From Actinomycetes bacterium (GTDB lineage Bacteria; Actinomycetota; Acidimicrobiia; Acidimicrobiales; SZUA-35): a stretch of 38,288 nt of DNA. The stretch lies in NCBI GenBank assembly GCA_024280015.1, contig JAJRQY010000116.1, positions 1 through 38,288 of the forward strand. The letters run 5' to 3'. Position 1 is the first letter of the stretch; each line of letters begins with the position of its first letter. The notes beneath the pieces were generated by a model. It saw only the letters and a program-made list of their open reading frames with translations. It had not been told where the DNA came from and did no database searches. Shown here piece after piece: positions 28,676 through 35,802 of this stretch. Position numbers and translations under genes: made by a program.

Positions 28676-29509
28676 CTAATCCAGGCTGGCGATGGCGTCA
28701 CCGGGCATCGGGCCGTCGCCGATCATGGCTTCTTGGAAGCGACGCATGCCACCAAGCCAACGGTCGACATCGGTGGCTTTTCGCTCGACATAGGTGGCAA
28801 CTTCGGGATGGGGAAGGATGTGGAATCGTTCTTCGGCCAGGGCTTCCAAGCAGATGCGGGCAACGTCGTCAGCCTCCAACACCCCATCACCGCCGGCAAC
28901 GCCGAGATCGATATCTTCATCGGTCCCCAGCGAGTCCGGACTGTTGGCAATGATGGCGGTCCGCACCGCCTGCGGACACAACACCGAAACTCTAATGCCC
29001 TGGTGATGGTGGGTGATGGACAACCACTCAGCCAGAGACACTGCCGCCGATTTCGTGACTGAATAGCTCATGGATCCGATCTGGCTGAGTAGTCCCGCGG
29101 CCGACGCCGTGTTCAGCAAATATCCCCCTCCGTTGGCGATCATCGACGGGAGAACAGCTCGGGCGGCATAGATGTGAGACATGACGTGTACCTCCCACAT
29201 GTTCTGGATGCGCTCATTGGAGTCCTCCAATCCGGCGGTGGTGACAAAGCCTGCATTGGACACGAACAACCCGATTGGCCCGTGGGCTTGCAGGGTTGCC
29301 TCGACCATGGCCTTGATGGCATCTTCGTCACGAACGTCGATGGTGACCGCGGTCCCACCAATTTCGGCCGCCACCCGTTCGGCTCCTTCACCATCGAGGT
29401 CAGCAACCACAACGTGGCGGGCTCCGGCGGCGACGGAAGCCTTGGCCAGTGCTTCTCCGATGCCTGATCCGCCGCCGGTAACAACAACAACCTTGTCCTG
29501 AAGATCCAT
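28676..29509 (-). CDS. Short-chain dehydrogenase/reductase
   Basis: A 277-residue classical SDR, an NAD(P)-dependent oxidoreductase. The cofactor motif is VVVVTGGGSGIGEAL, with an acidic residue at the end of strand two (VVADLDGEG) suggesting NAD(H) preference. NAG is present (FVSNAGFVTT), as are the catalytic Ser in NTASAAGLL and the YxxxK motif in SYSVTKSA. ATG 29509 is chosen because the upstream frame is antisense to nothing recognisable and the enzyme begins MDLQDKVVVV. No clear ribosome site. Substrate not predictable. Confidence 0.92.
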   Translation of the reverse strand: MDLQDKVVVVTGGGSGIGEALAKASVAAGARHVVVADLDGEGAERVAAEIGGTAVTIDVRDEDAIKAMVEATLQAHGPIGLFVSNAGFVTTAGLEDSNERIQNMWEVHVMSHIYAARAVLPSMIANGGGYLLNTASAAGLLSQIGSMSYSVTKSAAVSLAEWLSITHHHQGIRVSVLCPQAVRTAIIANSPDSLGTDEDIDLGVAGGDGVLEADDVARICLEALAEERFHILPHPEVATYVERKATDVDRWLGGMRRFQEAMIGDGPMPGDAIASLD

Positions 29510-29528
29510 GGTTGCAGACCCTAGAGCC

Positions 29529-29921
29529 TCACTCCCCAATGGGCCAATGCTCAACCACGAGTTGGTCCATGGGGAAGTCCGACCGATTCGCTGTGGCCAA
29601 ACTGGCACCGATACCGAGCGCTGCGGCCGCGATCAAGCAATCTGCCTGGTGCAAGGTTGTCCCCTTGGACGCAAACTGCCGCCGCCATTGACCAGCCAAG
29701 ATGCCCTCTTTGACACCAAGAGGAGCCAGTCGTAGTCCGCGGAAAAGGCGGCGAACCTGTGGCTCTTCCTCTGGCCGCAATCCTCGCCAGATCTCCTCAA
29801 CCGAAACTACACACACCCAGGGTTCCGTTCCGACTCGTCGAAGTGCAGCAACTCGACCCGCTGCGGGACGACCCCGAAGGGCATCAATCAGAACAGTGGA
29901 ATCCAATACGAGGCGGGCCAC
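29529..29921 (-). CDS. PIN-domain toxin (VapC-type), third module
   Basis: A 130-residue PIN ribonuclease: D7 (LVLDSTVLIDAL), E43 (VSVEEIWRGL), D94 (HQADCLIAAAA) and N112 (LATANRSDF) are the expected active-site positions. It starts at GTG 29921, two bases after the antitoxin's TAG stop, so translation is probably coupled. It ends 20 bp upstream of the SDR start on the same strand. Confidence 0.88.
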   Translation of the reverse strand: MARLVLDSTVLIDALRGRPAAGRVAALRRVGTEPWVCVVSVEEIWRGLRPEEEPQVRRLFRGLRLAPLGVKEGILAGQWRRQFASKGTTLHQADCLIAAAALGIGASLATANRSDFPMDQLVVEHWPIGE

Positions 29922-29923
29922 TA

Positions 29924-30163
29924 CTAACCACTTCGACGAGTGTCGAGCTGGCGCTGAGAGCGGACCCACTGGGCCGGATCATCGTCCCATTCATGACCCC
30001 CATAAGGGATTGATGCCAGTGCACTCTCGATGTCCTCCCAGCGCTGCTCATCTTGAAGCCCTCGCCTGATTAGCTCAGAAATGAACGCACTCCTCTGACG
30101 CTTGCCCGCCCGCCGATCGAGCTCTTCTACCAGATCGTCATCGAGGGCAATGTGCAGACGCAT
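29924..30163 (-). CDS. Ribbon-helix-helix antitoxin, third module
   Basis: A 79-residue antitoxin with an N-terminal ribbon-helix-helix: MRLHIALDDDLVEELDRRAG, then RQRSAFISELIRRGLQ. The acidic/aromatic C-terminus (EWDDDPAQWVRSQR) would wrap the toxin. It starts at ATG 30163, six bases after TAAGTT, so it appears leaderless like the other two modules. Confidence 0.88.
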   Translation of the reverse strand: MRLHIALDDDLVEELDRRAGKRQRSAFISELIRRGLQDEQRWEDIESALASIPYGGHEWDDDPAQWVRSQRQLDTRRSG

Positions 30164-30164
30164 G

Positions 30165-30178
30165 TGCCTAACTTAGCA
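30165..30178 (-). promoter_or_regulatory. Predicted leaderless -10 and operator of module 3
   Basis: Minus-strand TGC-TAAGTT (30170-30178) lies six bases before ATG 30163. The odd palindrome CTAACTTAG (30168-30176) overlaps it and would suit autoregulation. No good -35 is seen. Confidence 0.4.
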
Positions 30179-30206
30179 CACGACAGGTTGAAGGGAAAGC
30201 AACCGC

Positions 30207-30380
30207 TCAGGCATCGCTGATTCCGGCACGTACCGCTTCAACGACCTCTGGACTGAGATCAGACATTCCATGGGCCTCAGCTGCATGAGCCGCTGCTAGG
30301 CCAAGAACCTCCTCCTCGGTCTCACCCCTCACCACTCCGGGACATCCGTCGACCACTGTTGCGCAAGCAAACTGTTTCAT
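30207..30380 (-). CDS. Small DUF1059 protein
   Basis: A 57-residue protein, MKQFACATVVDGCPGVV..., with the DUF1059 plan: an MKxFAC start, a second Cys after seven residues, ETEEEVLGLAAAHAAEAHGM and a C-terminal DLSPEVVEAVRAGI helix. The two Cys and two His (AAHAAEAHG) could form a small metal site; that is inference. GAGGAG lies seven nt before ATG 30380. Function unknown. It lies downstream of a second DUF1059-like gene on the same strand. Confidence 0.8.
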   Translation of the reverse strand: MKQFACATVVDGCPGVVRGETEEEVLGLAAAHAAEAHGMSDLSPEVVEAVRAGISDA

Positions 30381-30432
30381 TTTGTGCTCCTCATTTTGTG
30401 TTCTTCACTTGGGCGCTCGTCACCCATGTCGA

Positions 30433-30446
30433 CCGTCCGAAGACGG
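30433..30446 (-). terminator. UUCG-tetraloop hairpin
   Basis: On the minus strand CCGTC-TTCG-GACGG forms a very stable hairpin 6 bp after the stop of the 69-residue DUF1059-like gene. No T-run follows on that strand, so it may be a weak terminator or an RNA-protecting element between the two DUF1059 genes. Confidence 0.4.
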
Positions 30447-30452
30447 GGTCTT

Positions 30453-30662
30453 TTAGCTGGGCCGAGCCATTGATTCGGCCTGTTCTGACGAGAGATTCAT
30501 GTCGTGAACAGCCTTGGCGTGGCTCTGGGCCACAGCAACAACGCGGTCAAGACTCTCGCCCCGGAGGACGGTGCCACACGGGCACTCGATCAACTGGCCA
30601 GCCTCATCATGGGGCCGCCGCCGTCCTTGACCGGATCGACTTCCTGACTGTTCATTCGACAT
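30453..30662 (-). CDS. DUF1059-like small protein
   Basis: A 69-residue protein. After a ~22-residue Gly/Arg/Ser-rich lead comes a DUF1059-like core: LIECPCGTVLRGESLDRVVAV, QSHAKAVHDMNLS and a final SSEQAESMARP helix. It shares with its neighbour (30207-30380) a paired-Cys start, a middle acidic loop and an HxxxxH helix, so the two look like paralogues. ATG 30662 precedes it with a GGGAGGGAGATGC region upstream. Role unknown. Confidence 0.72.
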   Translation of the reverse strand: MSNEQSGSRSGQGRRRPHDEAGQLIECPCGTVLRGESLDRVVAVAQSHAKAVHDMNLSSEQAESMARPS

Positions 30663-30722
30663 GCATCTCCCTCCTCTGGAAAGCTAGGACACGAGGTTTG
30701 GCAAAAGCTTGGAGCAATACGG

Positions 30723-31493
30723 GTGGCAGGACAACAGACTGGCACGACAAACCCGATCCGTGTTCATGTACTAGGACGACTCACCTTCAGCAGTCCCGGG
30801 TCATCCTTCGATGAGCGAAACCTACCGGGGGTGCAAGGGACGATATTGCTGGCCTTCTTGATCATGGAAAGGAATCAGACATCGCGCCAGGCCCTCGCCG
30901 ACATGTTGTGGGTTGGACGACCACCACAAGAATGGAACACCGCTCTCAGCTCACTAACCAGCAAGATCCGAAGCCTCCTGGATCAGGTTGACATCGGCCG
31001 CCGCGCCCTCATTGCCTCCGCTGGAACTCTCGAATTGGTTCTTCCCGCCGACACCTGGGTTGACTATGAGGCGGCAACCACCCACCTGGATCGGGCTCGG
31101 CGTCAGCAAGGTGCTGACGACGATTCCTTGGCTAGCGCGACCACCGCTTGGGCAATTCTCAAACGCCCGTTTCTGGCTGGAGTCGATAGCCAGTGGGCTG
31201 ACACCGTCCGGCGTGATCTCGATCGTCGGCGCTACGAAGCCTGCGAAATACTATCTCGCCAGTGGCGTCTTGCCGGAGATCCAACCCTGGCTTTCTCGAT
31301 GGCCGAATCAGCGATCAACCTCGATCCACTACGCGAGAGCGGATACCGACTGGCCATCGAGGCCAGCCTGACCTCAGGTGATCGAGCTCTTGCCGCACAG
31401 GTCATGGCCCAATGCCAGCACATCCTCCGGGAAGAACTCGGCGTTGATCCATCACCAGAGACGCTGAATCTTCTAGGCCCAGGGCACGCCTGA
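30723..31493 (+). CDS. BTAD-domain (SARP-like) transcriptional regulator
   Basis: A 256-residue protein with the SARP/AfsR N-terminal layout. A winged-helix DNA-binding domain spans ~12-100 (IRVHVLGRLTFSSPG, RQALADMLWVGRPPQEWNTALSSLTSKIRSLL). The bacterial transcriptional activator domain spans ~110-256, ending in the family signature NLDPLRESGYRLAIEASLTSGDRA and REELGVDPSPET. It lacks the large C-terminal ATPase and TPR regions of AfsR-type proteins. GTG 30723 has GGAG about nine nt upstream. The downstream monooxygenase-amidohydrolase pair is a plausible target because it starts 124 bp away on the same strand. Confidence 0.88.
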   Translation: MAGQQTGTTNPIRVHVLGRLTFSSPGSSFDERNLPGVQGTILLAFLIMERNQTSRQALADMLWVGRPPQEWNTALSSLTSKIRSLLDQVDIGRRALIASAGTLELVLPADTWVDYEAATTHLDRARRQQGADDDSLASATTAWAILKRPFLAGVDSQWADTVRRDLDRRRYEACEILSRQWRLAGDPTLAFSMAESAINLDPLRESGYRLAIEASLTSGDRALAAQVMAQCQHILREELGVDPSPETLNLLGPGHA

Positions 31494-31617
31494 TCGTTGC
31501 GGCTCAACTCAGACTGAGGAACAAGGTCAGAGAAGCCATCTGCAGGCTCGTTTGGCGCGCGGCCGCCTGATCGTGCGAGATTATTGCCACCACAGGCCCG
31601 GGACAGGTAGCGCACAG

Positions 31618-33123
31618 ATGACAACAATTTCAACCGATGAGCAGAAAGCACAAGGAGCAACGGCCAGACACGTGGATGTGTTGATTGTTGGGGCCGGGAT
31701 ATCCGGCATTGCTGGCGGCTATCACCTGCAAGATCAGTGCCCGGACAAGAGCTTCGCCATCCTCGAATCCAAGTCGACGTATGGCGGCACCTGGACCACC
31801 CATACCTACCCCGGTATCCGCTCCGATAGTGACCTGTTCACTTTCGGCTACCGGTTCAAACCTTGGATGGGTAAGCCGATCGCCACCGCACAAGAAATCC
31901 TGGACTACATGGGTGAGGTCATCGAGGAAAACAACCTCGACCAACACATCAACTACGACCACCAGATCGACAGCGCCACCTGGTCAAGCGAACACAAGAT
32001 CTGGACCCTCGCCGGAACCCAAACCGACACTGGCCAACCCTTCAAGTTCACCTCCAACTTCTTGTGGATGTGCCAGGGCTACTACCGACATCCCGAGGGA
32101 TACACCCCCGAATGGCCAGGCATGGACCGCTTCGAAGGCTCGATTGTGCATCCACAAACCTGGCCCGAGGACCTCGACTATTCCGACAAGAAGGTCCTGG
32201 TGATCGGCTCGGGAGCGACGGCGGCAACCATCATTCCCGCCATGGCCCCCAAAGCCGAACACGTGACCATGCTACAACGCTCCCCAACCTTCTTCATCAC
32301 TGGACGCAACTCCAATGAGTTGGCCGACACCCTTCGAGAGCTCGAAATCGACGACGACTGGATCCATGAGATTGTTCGTCGCAAGGTGCTCTTTGACCAG
32401 GCCGCCTTCGCCGAGATGTGTTTCGCCTATCCCGATGAGGTTCGCAAGGAGCTGTTGGCCCCAATTCAGGAGATTCTCGGTGAGGACTACCCAGTCTCAA
32501 CCCACTTCAACCCGGCCTATGACCCTTGGCGCCAACGAGTCGCCTTTGTGCCCGATGCTGATCTGTTCGAAGGAATCAAAAGCGGCAAGGCATCGGTGGT
32601 GACTGACGAAATCGAGACCTTCACCGAGGGCGGAATCTTGCTGAAGTCAGGTGACACGATCGAGGCCGACATCATCGTGACCGCCACCGGTTTCAACCTC
32701 AATGTGCTCGGCGATATCGCCTTCACCATCGACGACAAGCCCCTGGACTTCCACGACACCGTCACCTACCGCGGAGCGATGTTCACCGGCATTCCCAACA
32801 TGGCTTGGGTGTTCGGTTACTTCCGAGCCAGCTGGACCTTGCGGGCCGACATCCTTGGCGACTTTGTCTGCCGCCTCCTCCAGCACATGGACGCCACGGG
32901 CACTCAGGTCGTCACCCCCCGGCTCCGTCCAGACGAGCAGGACATGACCATGAACCCCTGGGTCGACCCGGAGGATTTCAACCCCGGCTATCTGCAACGA
33001 GGCATGCATCTGATGCCCAAGCAGGGTGATCACGAACCTTGGATGCACACCCAAGACTACAAAACCGAAGTCCAGGTCTTGCCCAAGGCCGACCTCGATG
33101 ACGACTCACTAGTATTCGAATAG
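31618..33123 (+). CDS. Flavin monooxygenase, Baeyer-Villiger type
   Basis: A 501-residue FAD/NADPH monooxygenase. The FAD-binding motif is VLIVGAGISGIAGGYHLQ, the NADP-binding motif is VLVIGSGATAATI, and between them lies the Baeyer-Villiger fingerprint FxGxxxHxxxWP at F172-P183 (FEGSIVHPQTWP). The substrate-channel segment STYGGTWTTHTYPGIRSDSD matches EthA-like enzymes, which insert oxygen next to a ketone. The C-terminal ~30 residues are acidic. ATG 31618 is the start; upstream sequence in frame looks non-coding. The amidohydrolase gene follows after 11 bp, a likely two-gene operon. Substrate unknown. Confidence 0.9.
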   Translation: MTTISTDEQKAQGATARHVDVLIVGAGISGIAGGYHLQDQCPDKSFAILESKSTYGGTWTTHTYPGIRSDSDLFTFGYRFKPWMGKPIATAQEILDYMGEVIEENNLDQHINYDHQIDSATWSSEHKIWTLAGTQTDTGQPFKFTSNFLWMCQGYYRHPEGYTPEWPGMDRFEGSIVHPQTWPEDLDYSDKKVLVIGSGATAATIIPAMAPKAEHVTMLQRSPTFFITGRNSNELADTLRELEIDDDWIHEIVRRKVLFDQAAFAEMCFAYPDEVRKELLAPIQEILGEDYPVSTHFNPAYDPWRQRVAFVPDADLFEGIKSGKASVVTDEIETFTEGGILLKSGDTIEADIIVTATGFNLNVLGDIAFTIDDKPLDFHDTVTYRGAMFTGIPNMAWVFGYFRASWTLRADILGDFVCRLLQHMDATGTQVVTPRLRPDEQDMTMNPWVDPEDFNPGYLQRGMHLMPKQGDHEPWMHTQDYKTEVQVLPKADLDDDSLVFE

Positions 33124-33134
33124 AAGGACCAGCC

Positions 33135-34901
33135 ATGGAAAACGACGCGACCACCGACAGCACCGAACGGCCCGACTTCGACCTGATCATTCGGGGTGGG
33201 ACCCTGGTTGACGGCTCGGGCCAACCGGCCCGATCAGCCGACATTGCCATCAACGGCGAGACGATTGTCGAGGTTGGAGAGATCGCCGGGACCGGCCGCC
33301 ATGAGTTGGATGCCAGCGGGCTGCTTGTCACCCCCGGCTGGGTTGACATTCACACCCACTACGACGCCCAGGTCACCTGGGACCCCGAGCTAACACCTTC
33401 GGGTTGGCACGGGGTCACCACCATTGTCATGGGCAACTGTGGAGTGGGCTTTGCCCCCGTCAATCCTGATCAACAGGACTTTCTCGTTGAGGTCATGGAA
33501 GGGGTTGAAGATATTCCCGGTGCCGCTCTCACTGAAGGCATCCAATGGGACTGGGAGACCTTCCCCCAATACCTGGACTCATTGGACAAGCGGAACTGGG
33601 TTTGTGATGTTGGCACCCAGGTTCCCCATGTTGCGGTTCGCACCTACGTGATGGGCGAACGAGGTTCGCTTGACGATGCGGCATCGCCGAACGAACGCGA
33701 ACAGATGGCGTCCATCACCCAAGAAGCACTGGAAGCTGGAGCCCTCGGTTTCAGCACCAGCCGAACACCACTGCATCAGACCATCCACGGGGAACTGGTT
33801 CCTGGCACCCACGCCGAAGAAGACGAACTGCTCAGTATCGCTGGCGGTGTACGAGATGCCGGCCACGGTGTCTTTCAGGGAGCCCTGCACCATCCAGAGA
33901 TTCCGGGCTCGTTCAGCTGGCTTCGTCAGATCGCCGAGATCACTGGCGGCAATGTCACATTCAATCTCAACCAGATCGACTCCGACCCCGATGTCTGGAA
34001 GGAAGTGCTGCCACTATTGGAACAGGCTCATGCTGATGGTCTATTGGTCAACGCACAGGTGGCCGGCCGAGCAATTGGCATCTTGATGAGCTGGGAGGGA
34101 ACCGTGCATCCCTTCATTGGTCACCCCACGTGGAAACAGATTGCCGGGTTGTCTTCCTCGGAACGTCTGGCCAAGCTGCGAGATCCTCAGATCCGCGCCG
34201 CGATGCTGAGCGAATCGCCGGAAGGGCTCACCAGTTTCAGCCGCTTCCTGGTGTCGAGCTTCCACAAGATGTTCCCCTTTACCGGGGAGACCGACTATGA
34301 GCCGAAGCCAGAACAAAGCCTGGCCTCTCGGGCTGAATCCGCCAACACCAACACCGGCCAGCACTCAGCCGCTGAGCTGGCCTATGACTTGTTGCTCGAA
34401 GCAGACGGGCGTGGCCTGTTGTACTTCCCTCTCATGAACTACACGTCCGGCAACCTCAATTTGACCCATGAGCTTCAACAGCATCCCAATACCATCATGG
34501 GGTTGTCCGATGGAGGTGCGCATTGTGGGGCGATCTGTGATGGCGGCATGCCGACCTTCATGCTGACGCATTGGACCCGCGATCGTGACGGTGACAAGTT
34601 TGATCTGGAGTGGATGGTGCATCGCCAGACTCGTCAGACCGCCGAGCACTACGGCCTTTTGGATCGAGGCCTTGTTCAGCCTGGCTATCGGGCTGACGTG
34701 AACATCATCGACTATGACAACCTCGACGTTGAGCCAGCCAAGATTGCCTACGATCTACCAACCGGAGCACGCCGCTATGTGCAGCAAGCCGTTGGCTACC
34801 GGGCAACCATCTGCGCCGGCCAGGTAGTGGCCGAAGACGGGGTCTTCACCGGTGCTCACCCCGGCAAGCTCATTCGTGGTCCTCAAAGCAACCCCAGCTG
34901 A
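33135..34901 (+). CDS. Amidohydrolase, N-acyl-D-amino-acid deacylase-like
   Basis: A 588-residue metal-dependent hydrolase of the amidohydrolase-3 group, closest in style to D-aminoacylase. The N-terminal beta sandwich starts LIIRGGTLVDGSGQPARSAD. The metal motif is H73-T-H75-YDAQ (VDIHTHYDAQ). Then come MGNCGVGFAPV and GFSTSRTPLHQ. The C-terminal segment LSDGGAHC carries the conserved Asp, and RADVNIIDYDNL closes the sandwich. Such enzymes remove acyl groups from D-amino acids or hydrolyse cyclic amides. Cotranscribed with the upstream monooxygenase, so it may act on that enzyme's product; this is inference. Confidence 0.88.
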   Translation: MENDATTDSTERPDFDLIIRGGTLVDGSGQPARSADIAINGETIVEVGEIAGTGRHELDASGLLVTPGWVDIHTHYDAQVTWDPELTPSGWHGVTTIVMGNCGVGFAPVNPDQQDFLVEVMEGVEDIPGAALTEGIQWDWETFPQYLDSLDKRNWVCDVGTQVPHVAVRTYVMGERGSLDDAASPNEREQMASITQEALEAGALGFSTSRTPLHQTIHGELVPGTHAEEDELLSIAGGVRDAGHGVFQGALHHPEIPGSFSWLRQIAEITGGNVTFNLNQIDSDPDVWKEVLPLLEQAHADGLLVNAQVAGRAIGILMSWEGTVHPFIGHPTWKQIAGLSSSERLAKLRDPQIRAAMLSESPEGLTSFSRFLVSSFHKMFPFTGETDYEPKPEQSLASRAESANTNTGQHSAAELAYDLLLEADGRGLLYFPLMNYTSGNLNLTHELQQHPNTIMGLSDGGAHCGAICDGGMPTFMLTHWTRDRDGDKFDLEWMVHRQTRQTAEHYGLLDRGLVQPGYRADVNIIDYDNLDVEPAKIAYDLPTGARRYVQQAVGYRATICAGQVVAEDGVFTGAHPGKLIRGPQSNPS

Positions 34902-34944
34902 TGGGACTCCCGCTCCCTGTCGCTGGACGTCAGTGGTCATCCGG

Positions 34945-34950
34945 TAGCGT
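34945..34950 (+). promoter_or_regulatory. Predicted leaderless -10 of the nucleotidyltransferase module
   Basis: TAGCGT lies exactly six bases before GTG 34957 and no ribosome site is present, the same geometry as at the three PIN modules. No clear -35 is seen. Confidence 0.35.
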
Positions 34951-34956
34951 GAACGT

Positions 34957-35202
34957 GTGAGCCAATCATTTGCCCCATCAATGGACACGAGTCCCGAGGT
35001 CCAGTCGTGGTTTGACGCGAGATGGCAATCGATGGCGCCGGCCGACAAGGCCCAGTTGGTCAACCAGCTCACGAGAGATTGCACGACGCTCACGCTGGCA
35101 GGCATAGCTGTCCGCCAGCCAGATGCCTTGCCGGCAGAAATCCGATACGAACTCGCGGTTCGCCGCTACGGGAAAGCACTCGCAACCGAAGTCTACGGAT
35201 AG
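34957..35202 (+). CDS. Small helical partner protein of nucleotidyltransferase module
   Basis: An 81-residue protein (start MSQSFAPSMDTSPEVQSWFD) with two predicted helices. The pattern 'W..M...DK..LV..L...C..L.LAGI..R.PDALPAEIRYELAVRRYG' looks familiar from small proteins next to nucleotidyltransferase-fold genes, which suggests an antitoxin-like or adaptor role. The GTG 34957 start has no ribosome site and fits a leaderless start. Its stop is nine bp before the nucleotidyltransferase start. Confidence 0.7.
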   Translation: MSQSFAPSMDTSPEVQSWFDARWQSMAPADKAQLVNQLTRDCTTLTLAGIAVRQPDALPAEIRYELAVRRYGKALATEVYG

Positions 35203-35211
35203 TACTGGACC

Positions 35212-35802
35212 ATGGGCCCTGGACCGATCGAGCTCGCCTTGTCAATGGCCGAGATTTTCGACCAGCTGGAGATTCCGTACGCCCTCGGAGGATCACTGGC
35301 CAGCTCGATCGTCGGAGAACCCCGAAGCACCGTCGATATTGATATCGCGATCCTGCTAGGTGATGGTGACATCGAACGGCTCTTGACCGAGGTGTCATCA
35401 ACGTTCTACGTCCCCCATCAGGCCGCCAAACGAGCAGCCGAGGAGCACCAGTCCTTCAACATCATCCACGAAGCGGCCTCTTTCAAGGTCGACCTCTTCG
35501 TCCTGGGAACTGGGCGGCTAGACACTGCTCAGATCGACCGCCGAGTCCGTTTCGAGCTTCAAACCGACCCGCCAGCCTCCCTATGGGTGACCTCACCGGA
35601 GGACCAGGTTCTTCGCAAACTCGAATGGTTTCGCCACGGTGGTGGCGTCTCGGACAAACAATGGCGAGATGTGGTGGCCATCCTCCGCGCTAACGAAGGT
35701 CGCCTCGATCTTGTCTATCTTCAGGGCCAGGCCAATGCCCTTGACCTCAATGACCTTCTGGACCAAGCAGCGATCGACTCAAGATCAGCCTCGGGCAACT
35801 AG
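35212..35802 (+). CDS. Nucleotidyltransferase-fold protein (AbiEii/MNT-like)
   Basis: A 196-residue protein with a nucleotidyltransferase core: GGSLASSIVG (26-35, the GS motif), then D42 and D44 in TVDIDIAIL, and a third acid D94 in FKVDLFVLG. This Asp triad and order match polymerase-beta-like nucleotidyltransferases such as AbiEii-type toxins and minimal nucleotidyltransferases. The C-terminal ~70 residues are helical (PEDQVLRKLEWFRHGGGVSDKQW), again as in AbiEii-like proteins. It is paired with the 81-residue gene nine bp upstream. The stop codon overlaps the stop of the convergent metallopeptidase-like gene by four bases (CTAG). Confidence 0.82.
   Translation: MGPGPIELALSMAEIFDQLEIPYALGGSLASSIVGEPRSTVDIDIAILLGDGDIERLLTEVSSTFYVPHQAAKRAAEEHQSFNIIHEAASFKVDLFVLGTGRLDTAQIDRRVRFELQTDPPASLWVTSPEDQVLRKLEWFRHGGGVSDKQWRDVVAILRANEGRLDLVYLQGQANALDLNDLLDQAAIDSRSASGN

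Noticed and set aside
23287-30163. Genomic island or prophage around the toxin-antitoxin modules
   Set aside because: No integrase, transposase, tRNA or flanking direct repeat was seen, and ordinary metabolic genes are interspersed.
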